Shown one piece after another: positions 44,965-55,639 of a stretch of 64,000 nucleotides of DNA. The stretch is from Hyalella azteca (lineage: Eukaryota > Arthropoda > Malacostraca > Amphipoda > Hyalellidae). The notes under the pieces are model-generated. The model searched no databases. It was not told the origin of the DNA and was given only the letters and a program-made list of their open reading frames with translations. Numbering within the stretch: position 1 is the stretch's first letter; each line of letters begins with the position of its first letter. Where the stretch lies: the NCBI RefSeq assembly GCF_000764305.2, contig NW_025946878.1:1-64000 (forward strand), read 5' to 3'. Position numbers and translations under genes: made by a program.

Positions 44965-45931
44965 CCATAAAATGGGGTAACTTAGACCGGCGGGGTAACT
45001 TAGACCACTTTTCGTTTTTTTTAACAAAAACCCCCAAAACTCAAGAACTTTTTGACATAGCAAAATTTTGTCAATGGGTATTAAAGGCCTAATACTGAGG
45101 CTACATAACACAATAGAAAGATTTAAAAAGTTTGCATATCTATTAGGTTAAGAAATTAAAAATGTGACCCACAAAAAAAAGCTATTATTTAAAGCCTGTC
45201 AGAGTACCCCCTCCAATTTTTTTATTTTTTGGTTAAATAACTCCAGGTTTTGATGCAGTGTAGTAGAACTTTTCTAGTTACATATGCAAATGACAAATTT
45301 TAGGAAAGTGTCATAGTTTGCAAATGGGGGCACCACCCCCAAGTGGGGAACTTAGACCACCTAATGTCAGCCCTGACTGGGTAACATAGCCGGCTTGGAA
45401 GTTGATATAAAATTACCATATATAACATATTTTATGTTTGACAGCCTATTTATGTTTTTTCTTTATGTTTCAGACTCTACAGAGTCTTATATATGGTAAT
45501 TTTAACTTAATTTCCAAGCCAGTCAATATTTACCCCGTCAGGGCTGCCATTAGGTAGTCGCATTTTCCCCACTATGGGGCGACGCCTCCCATTTGCAAAC
45601 TAAGACACTTTCCTCAAGCTTGTCTTTTGCATATGTAACTAGAAAAGTTCTACTACAATGCTCCAAAACCTGGAGTTATTTGGAGTTATTTTACCAAAAA
45701 ATATAATTGATTTTACCACCCGGTCTACGATACCCCAAGAGCTGGGGTAACAAAGACAATCACTTTTTTGAAATTACATAAAGACTATGAGAGGCAGGAG
45801 CCAGCAATTTATGGTGAGTGAAGCTAGAGTATAGACCTGTATTTTGCATGTTTCAATTCAAGTTTAATTTAGCTAGTAAAAAAATGGCATCATTTATAAA
45901 AAAAAGTGGTCTAAGTTACCCCATTTTACAG
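44965..45931. mobile_element. Fold-back element with CCATAAAATGGGGTAAC ends
   Basis: Left end CCATAAAATGGGGTAACTTA and right end TAAGTTACCCCATTTTACAG are inverted. The right flank TA at 45932-45933 and left TG at 44963-44964 fit a TA duplication with one change. The empty site CACTACTAGT is readable in hAT copy A near 9225 on the complementary strand. The interior is a long palindrome: 45230-45430 against 45520-45710. It resembles elements D and E in overall design. Confidence 0.75.
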
Positions 45932-46434
45932 TACTAGTCAGTGTGTATAGAGGGTAGAGTCTGGTAGATTTATAGGACATAAAAGTAGTACATCTATTGA
46001 TCTACTGTGCACTGAGCTATCAGCTACCTGTCTGTTATGTGACTCATCAATGTTTAGAAGATCTGCATTCCTGAAATGTTTTTTGTGTATTGAAGCCAGT
46101 TAAATGGTCAATATTTAGCTCAATACCTTGCTCCATACAAACTTTACAAAGCTAATTAATAGACTTCAATAATTGTTTACCCAAAAATCCCACAGTGGTA
46201 AACACCACCTTGGCCTGTTGGCCATTATTGAAGGCAATAAGTGCCCTTTTTAGCCATCCATTATGATCTATATACTGTTTTTGTTAGTAGGCTAATTGCA
46301 ACATAAAAAATAACCTTTCCAAAAGACAAAAAAGCTGAAAAAAATCAAATAATTAAAAAAATCATGAAAAAATAAAAAAATCATTGATTTTTTATTTTTT
46401 TGATTTTTTTAAGTAAAAAAAATCACCAACCCTG

Positions 46435-48934
46435 GTATGAGGAACCATCATGAATGGCAATGATGAGCAAGAATTTTTGCATTAACTTTTATTACAAATT
46501 TTTGACCTAACATTTATTGTTATTCACCTTTCATTACTCTGACTGAGTCAGACATATACAGCCAAATTTTTCCACAGGTTAATCAATAATTTAAATATCT
46601 TCATCAATATTCCATTATCATTCATCAATTTTATACAATTAGTGACGCACTGACACTAATTAACTCATGGTCTTGCCAGCCCACAAAATCCCCAATGAAG
46701 AGCAAAAATTCCATTCCCCACTTCCTAACTCCCCTTCCCAAGTGCTTTCAAGGGTGGTGGTTTCAAAGGGCCAAGATGTTTCAATTACAGTGTTCAGTTG
46801 TTATTTGTCAGTGACAACACTGAAGGGAACAATTACTGTGAAAAGATGGCATTCATACTTCTATCAGGTGAAAGGCCAGATGAAAGTAAAAGGAAGAAGC
46901 AAGTGCATTTTGATTACTTGGATCCCTGAAGACATTTTGAAATTGTTGATGTTGAAGCACTGTTCTGGAAAGAGCAAATGGAAGTGCATCATAAAAACTA
47001 TTTTACTTGCAAAACATGTTACTTTCTATTGTCAGCAGCATGTGAATATTGCACAGCTATCATACTAGTCAAGTGTTAGCTTCACTACAAACTAAATGTA
47101 ATGATAGAAAGATTATAAATTAGAAATCATCATTTGTCTCCACATGATTCCAGCATGACTTGTATCAATTGCACCATTCATTGCATAAATCCTTCCTGAA
47201 TAAAATGGATCACTGCAAAATAAATGAGGGGTGATAATGATGGTGTTTTGAATTGTAAACACAATTAATATTTTGTTACACTTCATCCCCTTCTACTTCA
47301 ATAAATAATTTATTGCTTATAAATACATCTGATGAGCTTCAACTAAATGCATCAAATACAATTTTTTCGACTATGGTCCTCTGAAAAGCAACTTTCTGTC
47401 AAATTTACATGAGATTTACATGTCAAAGCAACTTTCTTGTTCAAATTTACATGAGAACCCAAACAAGCTGATACAAGTTCATATCTCATCATTAATATGG
47501 AGTAAAAATATTAATGTTAAATGCTTTTGAACAGTTAATTAAATAAATTTCTGACCTTTCAAGCAAAATGTGTGCGTGCATGTGTGTTTTTGTGTGTTTT
47601 CATGTGGTAACTGTGAAGCTGCCAACCACAACCTCCCTGCAGGGGGGAGGGTTTGTGTTGGGATTTCAAGCTTGAAATTGACAGAAAGCCTGGAGTGACT
47701 TTATGGGGCCATATTTTTCTTACTAGTTACTACTGTCACTTATATTGCTGTGAAAAGTGCATGACTAATCCCTACATTGCATTTCCAAATGAGCATAGCT
47801 CAGGTTCATACTGCCATCAAGACAAAGCATTTCTATGATATATGAACACATATTGTTAATCAGGGTTATCAATAAGAAGATGTACAATGGAATGATGCTG
47901 AAAAAGCAAATTCATGTAAAAATCATGAAATTAACAAGCATTAAAAATTTTTTTGTAAATTATTTGGTCATTAAAAATTTTTATTTTGTATTCAAGTTTA
48001 CACAATAATGGAAGCAAATTGAGTGCAACGTTTTTTTCAAGTAATACACAGAAATAAATCAGTGCGTTAGTTGCAGACATCTCAACTGTCTAAAACGCCC
48101 AATGTAGCTAAACTAATTGTTCTAAAACGTTTGTTTGCCGTTTTCTCAACAGTTCTCTCTATTTTTGCTCAGCCATTGACAGCCAATGCTGCTAGGTGGA
48201 TGACGTCATGGCAGGACCAATAAGTATAGCGTTAAATTTACATGCAAGTTGGAATTTAATAGTTAACAAAAATTTATAATGGCTTAAATGTTCCTAAAAA
48301 ATGCACAAATTTAAATTTTTATGCTTTTATGATATAACTCACGTAAAAACACATTGACAATTAAGCTTTATATTTTCACTTCCATCATTGGTGTCAGTTT
48401 TCCCGTGCAGTTGTTTATGGTCAAAATATCAACTTTATAATTGTGATTATATAACTAGTTGCAGATATCATGCAATATTGATTAAACACATGTACGACAT
48501 TCACATGCTTTATAGTTTTCATTGTTGGTGTTTTATTGCCTCGAATACAGAGGCAGTTTTGAAGTCATATTGGTTATGAAACATACCGCAATTTGTGGTA
48601 TGGTTGGTTATGAAACATACCGCCACAGTCTGTGTTACTGATGAGCCAGGTAAAAGATCATCGACAGTTAATTCAAGCTTATTCATTATTTCTAATAATG
48701 TATGTAAAAGGTGTGCCAAAAGATTAACCTGGAGCTTATTATATCATAGACTTGATTTTAGCAAAATAAGTTACATAACAATTCAACCTATCCCAAATAA
48801 AGTCAAGTATTTATTGGCGGTGCGAGGAATGTTTAAACACCAACACCTCATACAACATTGATCAGTTTAATATAATGTTTACAACATTAAACATTTATAT
48901 TATTTTTTATTTTATTTTTTTAAACATTAAACAT
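46435..48934. other. No gene recognised
   Basis: Several open frames (such as 46667-47068) have no recognisable domain and no splice support. Low complexity AT stretches occur at 47930-47990 and 48890-48930. Confidence 0.45.
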
Positions 48935-49589
48935 ACAGCACCATTTAATGATAATAAAACATTTTGAAAACAGATCAATGCAACTTTATTGCAATTAACC
49001 TAACCAAACTAGTATGGGTTTTATACAGGAAATAAAAGTTACAGTTATTTTTAAGTTCTACCCTCCCTACATGGATGTCTACTTTAATCTACCAATCTCA
49101 AAAATTAGCTGCATATACATATAAAAAATCAGCCTTTTATTTGTATATATGTGGATTATTTTTGAGATTAGTAGATTAAAGTAGACATCCATGTAGGGAA
49201 GGTGAAACATAAAAATAACTGTAAAAATAACTGTAAGCAAACTGAAACCTGAAAAAATACCTGTAAGTGGTAACTGGTAACCAGTAACAACTAACATGTT
49301 GACACTAGTAACAGGCTGAGGTTGACAACATTACACCAAAATCTTTCGTACAGTTTTATTCTGTAATTTATATTATGTATCATGCTGGTTTTTAAATAAT
49401 ATTTAATACTATTAAGTATAATCTAAATGTTTTATCTATAAATGTAGCGGTAGCGCTGTGGCAGCAAAACATCGTATCACTACTTTAATATGTAGCGGGT
49501 GCTACCGCTACATTGCCTTAGATGTAGCGCCGCTACCGCTACTGAAAATATAGCAGCCGCTACATGTAGCGCACTACTGCCCACCTCTG
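48935..49589. mobile_element. Fragment of the outer hAT (second copy, inverse orientation)
   Basis: The right end GCGCACTACTGCCCACCTCTG is the complement of the left end at 8020, preceded by GTAGCGGTAGCG motifs. The body aligns with 13140-13210, 11000-11340 and 8165-8206. It lacks the TA element A and the 9-bp-duplication transposon and therefore shows the empty sites for both. The other terminus is missing. Confidence 0.75.
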
Positions 49590-51189
49590 CACAAATGTCT
49601 ATTTCACCTGTTATTATGAACCTTCCACATCTTCTCCAATGTAAAATAAGTTGTAAAATAAGAGAAAAAACAGATTTTTGATTATTATTAAAAGAAATGT
49701 GAAATGATTGTATTAGCCCCCAAGTTTTGGAAATCTATCCAGTATTTCAGATTAGCTTGCCAAGCTGCAAGTGGATTATTGAAGCTGCAAATTCATGAAA
49801 TTTTAAACAGTAAATGCCTTTTTCAGGTTGCGAAAAGCCATTTTGGGCTACAGACTTGGGTTGTGCACACATATTATGCAAAATTTTCAATTTTATTCTA
49901 GAAATAGCAATACATACATTTAGTGGCAATAGAGCATGTAATGACTTGTCCAAGGTGTAGCATAATGCAATAAAATGATTCTGGCGGGTTAGCAAGTCAT
50001 GGTCATGGAACTAGACTTAGACTTGGCCTTAGTGTCCTGAAAAACTGACCTATTACTTCTCCCTTATCTAGTAGCCACTACCAGGATGGGCAATGACAAC
50101 AACAGCCATGGCCTATTGTGCAATGCAAAAACTAATGAATCACTCAATTTTTCTGTCAAATGAGCTTTATGCCACTTTTTAAGAGAAATATTATTGTTTA
50201 GTTGTGCATTTATTTACCACACCATGTCATGTTCCCTCAATGCACACCATCTGTTTTGTGCCACCAGGAAGAATAAAAGAGGCCACCACCTTTAATTTCA
50301 GCTGAGCTGAAGAGCAAATTTGGAATTCCCAGCAAGACTTTTCTGTCAAATAATTGATTGTTACAATTCTAAAGAAATAAAAAACCACTATAAATCTCTG
50401 CAACTTGATGTATTCTCCATTGTTTCTGTACTACATTGCAATAACAGTTGTGTTGACTCAGTTATGAATGACACAGTTATTGTGTTCATTAATGTATACA
50501 AGCATTAATAAATATGATTTTAACACTATTGAATACATTGATGTGTAATGGTCAATTAAGCAAATACATCTATAATAACAAATAAGTATTGCTTAATGAT
50601 TAGATGATTAGGTTCTAATAACTAATGTTATGATGAAGATGAAATAGAGTTCAGATATTTTAACACCTTTGATATAGAACCTCAATTTAGCAATGCTTAT
50701 ACTTCTATGTAGGTATTGTTTGGAAGAATTTGTTCTTTTAGCAGGTTTAACATTGTTAACAAATTAAAAATGTCCATCAGTACTTCTATTTTCTAGTCAA
50801 CTGTGCAAACTAATAATAATTGTTTGATATATTTCTAGGTATATACAAAATATTGATAGCCATGTTTTTGGAACCAAAATATGGCTTTGATGTCTATGAT
50901 GTTGAATTCTATGTCTATTTCAAGACATTTTCTATTATATATGCCACATTCAAACATTGCCAAGTGTTATGTATCAAATATTGCTGATGCATGCATAAAG
51001 CAATTAATTGTGTGCTTAGTAACTTGGGACAAATGAATTTTGTTGCATACGTTAAAATTAAAGCCCACTTTTCTGCCTCTATCGCACTTTACAATTTCCT
51101 GTATCCCTCCAGTGTTACTACTATTGCTGTCAACAATATAGTTTAAAAACTTCAACCTTAGTGATTTATAACTAGCATCACATTTGGTG
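49590..51189 (+). other. Spacer and 5' flank of zinc-finger copy 3
   Basis: Nothing recognised up to about 50955. From there to 51189 the sequence aligns with the flanks at 20345-20528 and 32220-32424. Confidence 0.55.
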
Positions 51190-51307
51190 ATGGCATTCAT
51201 CACCAAAGAATGCAGTGTTGTGCTGCACCAACTCTCCAATGCTGCAGTCATGAGTGGCAGATGCCCTGAGCCAAGCCTCACTCAGGTATCTCCTGGGGCC
51301 CATAAAG
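51190..51307 (+). CDS. Zinc-finger gene copy 3, exon 1
   Basis: ATG at 51190 opens MAFITKECSVVLHQLSNAAV and runs 39 codons plus one base to the donor GTGAGCAA. Phase 1 and start position match copy 2 at 20529. The protein is four codons shorter because the SKLKSE-like end is replaced by HK. Confidence 0.72.
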
Positions 51308-51601
51308 GTGAGCAAGATTCCATGTGCCTCACAAATCATTCATTATTATACAGTGGAAGAACTGAGGTTAAATCAATTTATTGATTAAATTTTCAATTCT
51401 TAGGAGTTTCAATACAAGATCTGATAACTATGTATGTGAATTTGTCACTTAAGTCTCACTTATCTGAGCGATATTAGTATTTATAGATAGCTCACATCTA
51501 TAGCTTACATGACTCATTAACTTTGTGAGCATTATATTTACTGTGAGATAGCTTGCTTCATATTTCAGTGATACCTGTACACTAATGTTCATATTTTCCA
51601 G

Positions 51602-51723
51602 CCTTGGAAAAGGTTGACCGTATGCCAGTCCTCAAAGTTTCTGCTGCCTCTATCAAGGAGGAGCCTGAGTTTGAAAGTGAAGAAGTATACATCAAAGATG
51701 AACCATTTTTATATGGAAATGAA
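51602..51723 (+). CDS. Zinc-finger gene copy 3, exon 2 (IKEE-motif exon)
   Basis: 122 bp between TATTTTCCAG and GTAAGTGG. It reads ALEKVDRMPVLKVSAASIKE, then EPEFESEE and VYIKDEPFLYGNE. The first I-K-E-E motif is kept; the second is I-K-D-E, which still fits the psi-K-x-E pattern. Splice sites and phase equal those of copies 1 and 2. Confidence 0.8.
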
Positions 51724-52019
51724 GTAAGTGGAGTTGATGTGCAACTAAATGTTTAGCAAAGCATTTCAAAAATTCCTGCATAAAATTCCATAAAAAATAA
51801 GCACAGTGCTACTTCTGTAATCAAATCTCCAAACTAGGCATCAGGAGACAGATCTTAACCAAATAGTAAATCTGAAATATTGTGCAGTTATAATTAGGCA
51901 TGATGCACCCTCATCTTCATTCAATAATTGGGTGAAAATTATGAAAATTTAATTTGTAATTACTTGCATTAGGTGTGCTATTCTAAACCCAAACTCATCA
52001 ATTTTTTCTCCATAGTTGT

Positions 52020-52085
52020 CTGTTGTCTAATAGATGATGAGACGTCAGTACAATTCAAATAAAGAATTTCCTTCGACATTTGTTA
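52020..52085 (+). pseudogene. Relic of zinc-finger copy 3 exon 3
   Basis: TACAATTCAAATAAAGAATT and the following bases align weakly with copy 2 exon 3 (24775-24820) but contain in-frame stops and no donor. I omit it from the copy 3 coding model. Confidence 0.4.
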
Positions 52086-52299
52086 ATGCCAATTTATATA
52101 AAATACTTTTTAAATGTGTGTACTTGTCTCTAAAGTTGCCTCTTATCTTTATATCTCCATTTTAATTTGAAAACTGGCAAGGGAAATATTTGCATTGTGA
52201 AGCATTGATATGAGAAGATGCTTCAAATCCAGTTATTTGTGATGTGCTATAGAGAAATTAAGAACTTGCAGGGAATTATATTAGAGTGTACCTATATTA

Positions 52300-52500
52300 T
52301 TTCCTTGCTCATAAAATGCACATATTACTGCCAGCCACATCAACATTGTCCTCCCCTTCTCCCAGTTAGAGACAAGAGTCACATACTATATCTTTTGTTG
52401 TAAAATGCATTCATCACTGCCAGCCACATCAACATAGTCCTCCACTTCTCCTAGTAAGTCACAAGAGTCACATACTATATCTTTCCTTGTAAAATTCACA
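52300..52500. repeat. Local duplication upstream of exon 4, copy 3
   Basis: The phrases ACTGCCAGCCACATCAACAT and CACAAGAGTCACATACTATA-like occur two to three times within 52310-52540. The pre-acceptor region, including pyrimidine tracts, is therefore repeated. A milder version is seen in copy 1 (13795-13930). Confidence 0.6.
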
Positions 52501-52544
52501 CATCGCTGCCTGCTACATCAACATTGTCCTCCACTATTTCCCAG

Positions 52545-52679
52545 TCTTGTTCAACTGCACATCTCAGCCCTGCGCGTGCACACTCCTCTTATGTGCCGTG
52601 CAAGATGGAAGCTCAAGTTGAGGCGCATGACGCCCACCCAAACTCCTCACAGAACATTTCCACTCTGTTGTCAAATCAG
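52545..52679 (+). CDS. Zinc-finger gene copy 3, exon 4 (linker exon)
   Basis: 45 codons in phase 0 between CTATTTCCCAG and GTAAGTAT. It reads SCSTAHLSPARAHSSYVPCK, then MEAQVEAHDAHPNSSQNIST and LLSNQ. It is closely similar to copy 1 exon 4. The donor is a strong consensus. No domain recognised. Confidence 0.75.
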
Positions 52680-53792
52680 GTAAGTATAGGTAATTTAAGC
52701 TTTTTCAAATTTACACTGAGCAATGATTTTTTTAGAGATGCTCTAATTTCTTTTTAAATCACCATTGCTCCATGTTATTGTTAATTTATTGCATGTAATA
52801 GACGCCTAACAAGTACTGGTAGAGAGACTGGGTACATGTGCCATTTTCTTGTACATCAATCCATTTTTCATTTTTAGAAAAAGATGGCCATACATTTGAT
52901 TACTCCTAACATGGATCATGGATTTGAAATTCAGAGTGACGATATTGTTTGCTGGTTTGTTGTGGCAACCAGTTATTGTATGTAAGATGACATTTTAAAC
53001 CATTTGTAGGTGTTTAGTTTGTGGAAGAAGATATAGAGGTCCATATTGGACAGGCGTCAATTATGGGAGAATAGATGGATTAGTAAGGTTGTTGTAGAGG
53101 TAGTCCTTGTCATGTCCATACAATGTTCCTAATAGGGCTTTTGGTATGTTATTGCGTTCTGAGGCTTGTGCTATGGTAGTTTTTTTATGGGCGGTGAAAT
53201 GAAAGGGAGTATGGCATGAAAAGTTTTGCCAAGGATTTTTAGGTTGTGTTTAACTAGAAGAAGTTGGGTTCTTGATTTTGACTTGAGAGTGGTAACAGTA
53301 TGGGGATGTGTGTGGTATTATGAGGGTGTTGCTTTAGGTTTCTTTATTTTAGTGGTTTAAAAGATTGGGCATCACCTTGCTTACAAAGTGTCATTGGCAA
53401 AACCATAGCCCTAATGAAAATCAGTTTCCAAATTTAAAATTAATGTACCTGAGATAACGTGAAAGTAATGCATCAAACTCGAAACACGATTTATCATTTT
53501 CATTGAAGTTTTATCTGTGTTTGAATTGGTCAAGCCAGAATCTACTGCTTAAGTTGAGACCAGGTAATTGTAACTCATTTATTTGCTTAGACCAATGATT
53601 AATACTGAGTAATTCTTGCATGAACCAAAACAATCTAGGTGAAAATTCACTAATTTGGAAAAGTTTTATCACAATTTTTATTTCTATCACAAAATATAAT
53701 GCATTTTACTGAGGATCAATCTTGAAAGTCAACAGTTCAATGTAGCTTTTATTAATATTGAAGATTGTTTTACTTTGTATTTTCATTATTAG

Positions 53793-55004
53793 TTTGGCGA
53801 AGGTGCATCTGCACCAGCATCAAGGGACTCTGATGGCGATGCTGACGTCTCTGGGTTGTCCACCTCCCAGCAGCACATCAGGATTGTATGTCACCAGCAT
53901 GGATTGGTGTCTGCAGGTGCAAGCAAACTACAGCAGCACACTAATCTGGAACATCCTGCATCAGGACCCCACCGCTGCTGTGAATACACCTCTACTTCAG
54001 GGAGTGGTCTACAGCAGCACAATAATTCTTTGCATTCGATGGAAACATCATTTAAGTTCCCAGCCTGTAAACAATCAGGTACCACAAGTGAAACAATGCA
54101 AAAGCATATCAAATCCAAATCTTCAATTCATCCTTTATCAATTAATTCATCGCTGAAAAGATTTTGCTGCTCTGAGTGTGATTATGCTTGCACCACAAAT
54201 ATGAACTTGAAAAGACATTTTCTCTACAAACATTCAACAGAAATACCTAATCAGTGCTCTGTGTGTGATTATGCATGCATTGCAAGAAGTGACTTGAAAA
54301 AACATTTTCTTCACAAGCATTCAACAGAAAAACCTTTTCAGTGCTCTGAGTGTGATTATGCTTGCACCAAAAAATGGGACTTGAAACGACATCTTCTTTA
54401 CAAACATTCAACAGAAAAGCCTTTTCAGTGCTCCAAGTGTGATTACGCTTGCACCACAACTGGGACCTTGAAAAGTCATATCCTCTTCCAACATTCAACA
54501 GTGAAACTTTTTCAGTGCTCCGAGTGTAATTATGCTTGCACAACAACTGGGACATTGAAAAGTCATTTGCGTTATAAACATTCAACAGATAAACTTATTC
54601 AGTGCTCTAAGTGTGATTATGCTTGCATCACGAAAAGCAACTTAAAAAGACATTTACGTTGTAAACATTCAACAGAAAAACCTTTTCAGTGCTCCAAGTG
54701 TGATTATGCTTGCTCTGCAAAAGGCGACTTGAAAAGACACTGGCGTTATAAACATTCAACGGAAAAACCTTTTCAGTGCTCCGAGTGTAATTATGCTTGC
54801 ACCACAACTGGGACCTTGAAAACTCATATCCTCTTCAAACATCCAACAGAAAAGAATGTTCACTGTCCCAAGTGTGATTATGCTTGCACCACAAAAGGGA
54901 ACTTGAAAAGACATTTTCTTTGTAAACATTCAACGGAAAAACCTGTACAATGCTCTGAGTGTGATATGAGTGTGATCATGCTTGCACCACAAAAAGGTAC
55001 TTGA
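53793..55004 (+). CDS. Zinc-finger gene copy 3, exon 5: C2H2 array with damaged last finger
   Basis: After the acceptor TTTTCATTATTAG the frame opens FGEGASAPASRDSDGDADVS and stays open for 403 codons. The early region, with two degenerate finger-like blocks (GASKLQQHTNLEH, GSGLQQHNNSLH), differs from copy 2. Nine regular fingers follow, with the residue before the helix Leu being N, D, D, T, T, N, D, T, N. The tenth finger is destroyed: GAGTGTGATAT (54957-54967) is repeated at 54968, an 11-bp insertion. The frame then shifts into MSVIMLAPQKGT and a stop at 55002-55004. Without it the protein would continue to about 55058 like copy 2. The remaining array could still bind DNA. Confidence 0.87.
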   Translation, partial: FGEGASAPASRDSDGDADVSGLSTSQQHIRIVCHQHGLVSAGASKLQQHTNLEHPASGPHRCCEYTSTSGSGLQQHNNSLHSMETSFKFPACKQSGTTSETMQKHIKSKSSIHPLSINSSLKRFCCSECDYACTTNMNLKRHFLYKHSTEIPNQCSVCDYACIARSDLKKHFLHKHSTEKPFQCSECDYACTKKWDLKRHLLYKHSTEKPFQCSKCDYACTTTGTLKSHILFQHSTVKLFQCSECNYACTTTGTLKSHLRYKHSTDKLIQCSKCDYACITKSNLKRHLRCKHSTEKPFQCSKCDYACSAKGDLKRHWRYKHSTEKPFQCSECNYACTTTGTLKTHILFKHPTEKNVHCPKCDYACTTKGNLKRHFLCKHSTEKPVQCSECDMSVIMLAPQKGT

Positions 55005-55409
55005 AAAGACATTTTTTACGCAGGCATTCAGCTCAAAAAGACCCATCTGAGCTCTAAGTGTATCGGATATGCATGTTTGAACAGCATCTGCTCTCTAGAG
55101 GCCATCAGAAACTGCTTCAGTGACCCAGGTGTGAGGATGCATGTGAATCTAGGAAGTTTGACACAGGAAACAAGTGAAGAACGTGTGATCTTTTAAGACA
55201 ACAGGACCAAGCTATTTAGGGTACCTAACCCAAGGCACCCATTGCCAACAAGGAAGAGGGGGAACTTATGTCCGAAAACAGTGGCGTCATTAGATCATTT
55301 TTGGGAGGCTTGGGCCTTCTAAATAATTTTATGTTCATTTATTAATATCAAGAATTTTTTGTGCTCACGATGTTCAAATTATTTCTCACCCCTTGTCCGA
55401 TATTCGTAT
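55005..55409 (+). other. 3' flank of zinc-finger copy 3
   Basis: The former C-terminus (to about 55058) and then sequence related to 29545-29760. From about 55265 the homology is lost. Confidence 0.6.
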
Positions 55410-55633
55410 TGTAAAGCAACGTCACTTGGACCATTTTTAGCGCCTAATTTTTGAAGATTTTCTTTAACAAATAGTAGTCACATAGATATAAAACGTATCT
55501 TTTTATTGCATTTGGAGGTACTTCTCACGGTACTCAAGAACCATCAACACAATTTTCCTAAGGTAAGAACTTTTTAAGTCTAGGGTTTTCTTTTTTCAAA
55601 TGTCAAAATGGTCCAAGTCACCCCGTTTTACGG
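55410..55633. mobile_element. Solo end fragment of a TA-targeting element (CCGTAAAACGGGGTGAC end)
   Basis: The right end GTCACCCCGTTTTACGG followed by TA resembles the ends of 44965-45931 and of D/E. An inverted GTCACTTGGACCATTTTTA lies at about 55419. The other terminus is not found. Confidence 0.55.
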
Positions 55634-55639
55634 TAGCTT

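Larger units (their letters stand above)
43297..46434. mobile_element. hAT-like element 2, copy B, with three nested insertions
   Basis: The ends CAGGGTTGGCATTAATT and AATCACCAACCCTG match copy A (8715-10269) in inverse orientation. The bodies align once the inserts at 43548-43715, 43867-44614 and 44965-45931 are removed. The mariner insertion site is identical in copies A and B. Flanks ATAATGGC and GTATGAGG do not match, so no target duplication is visible. It ends the RNase H of the I-type LINE. Confidence 0.78.

Noticed and set aside
43289..46442. 8-bp target duplication for hAT copy B
   Set aside because: Flanks ATAATGGC and GTATGAGG agree at only three positions. The insertion probably suffered a later rearrangement, or one flank is deleted.
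46667..47068. 133-codon + strand frame after hAT copy B, considered as continuation of the I-type LINE or a host exon
   Set aside because: No RNase H or other recognisable motif, no acceptor or donor conserved elsewhere in the window.
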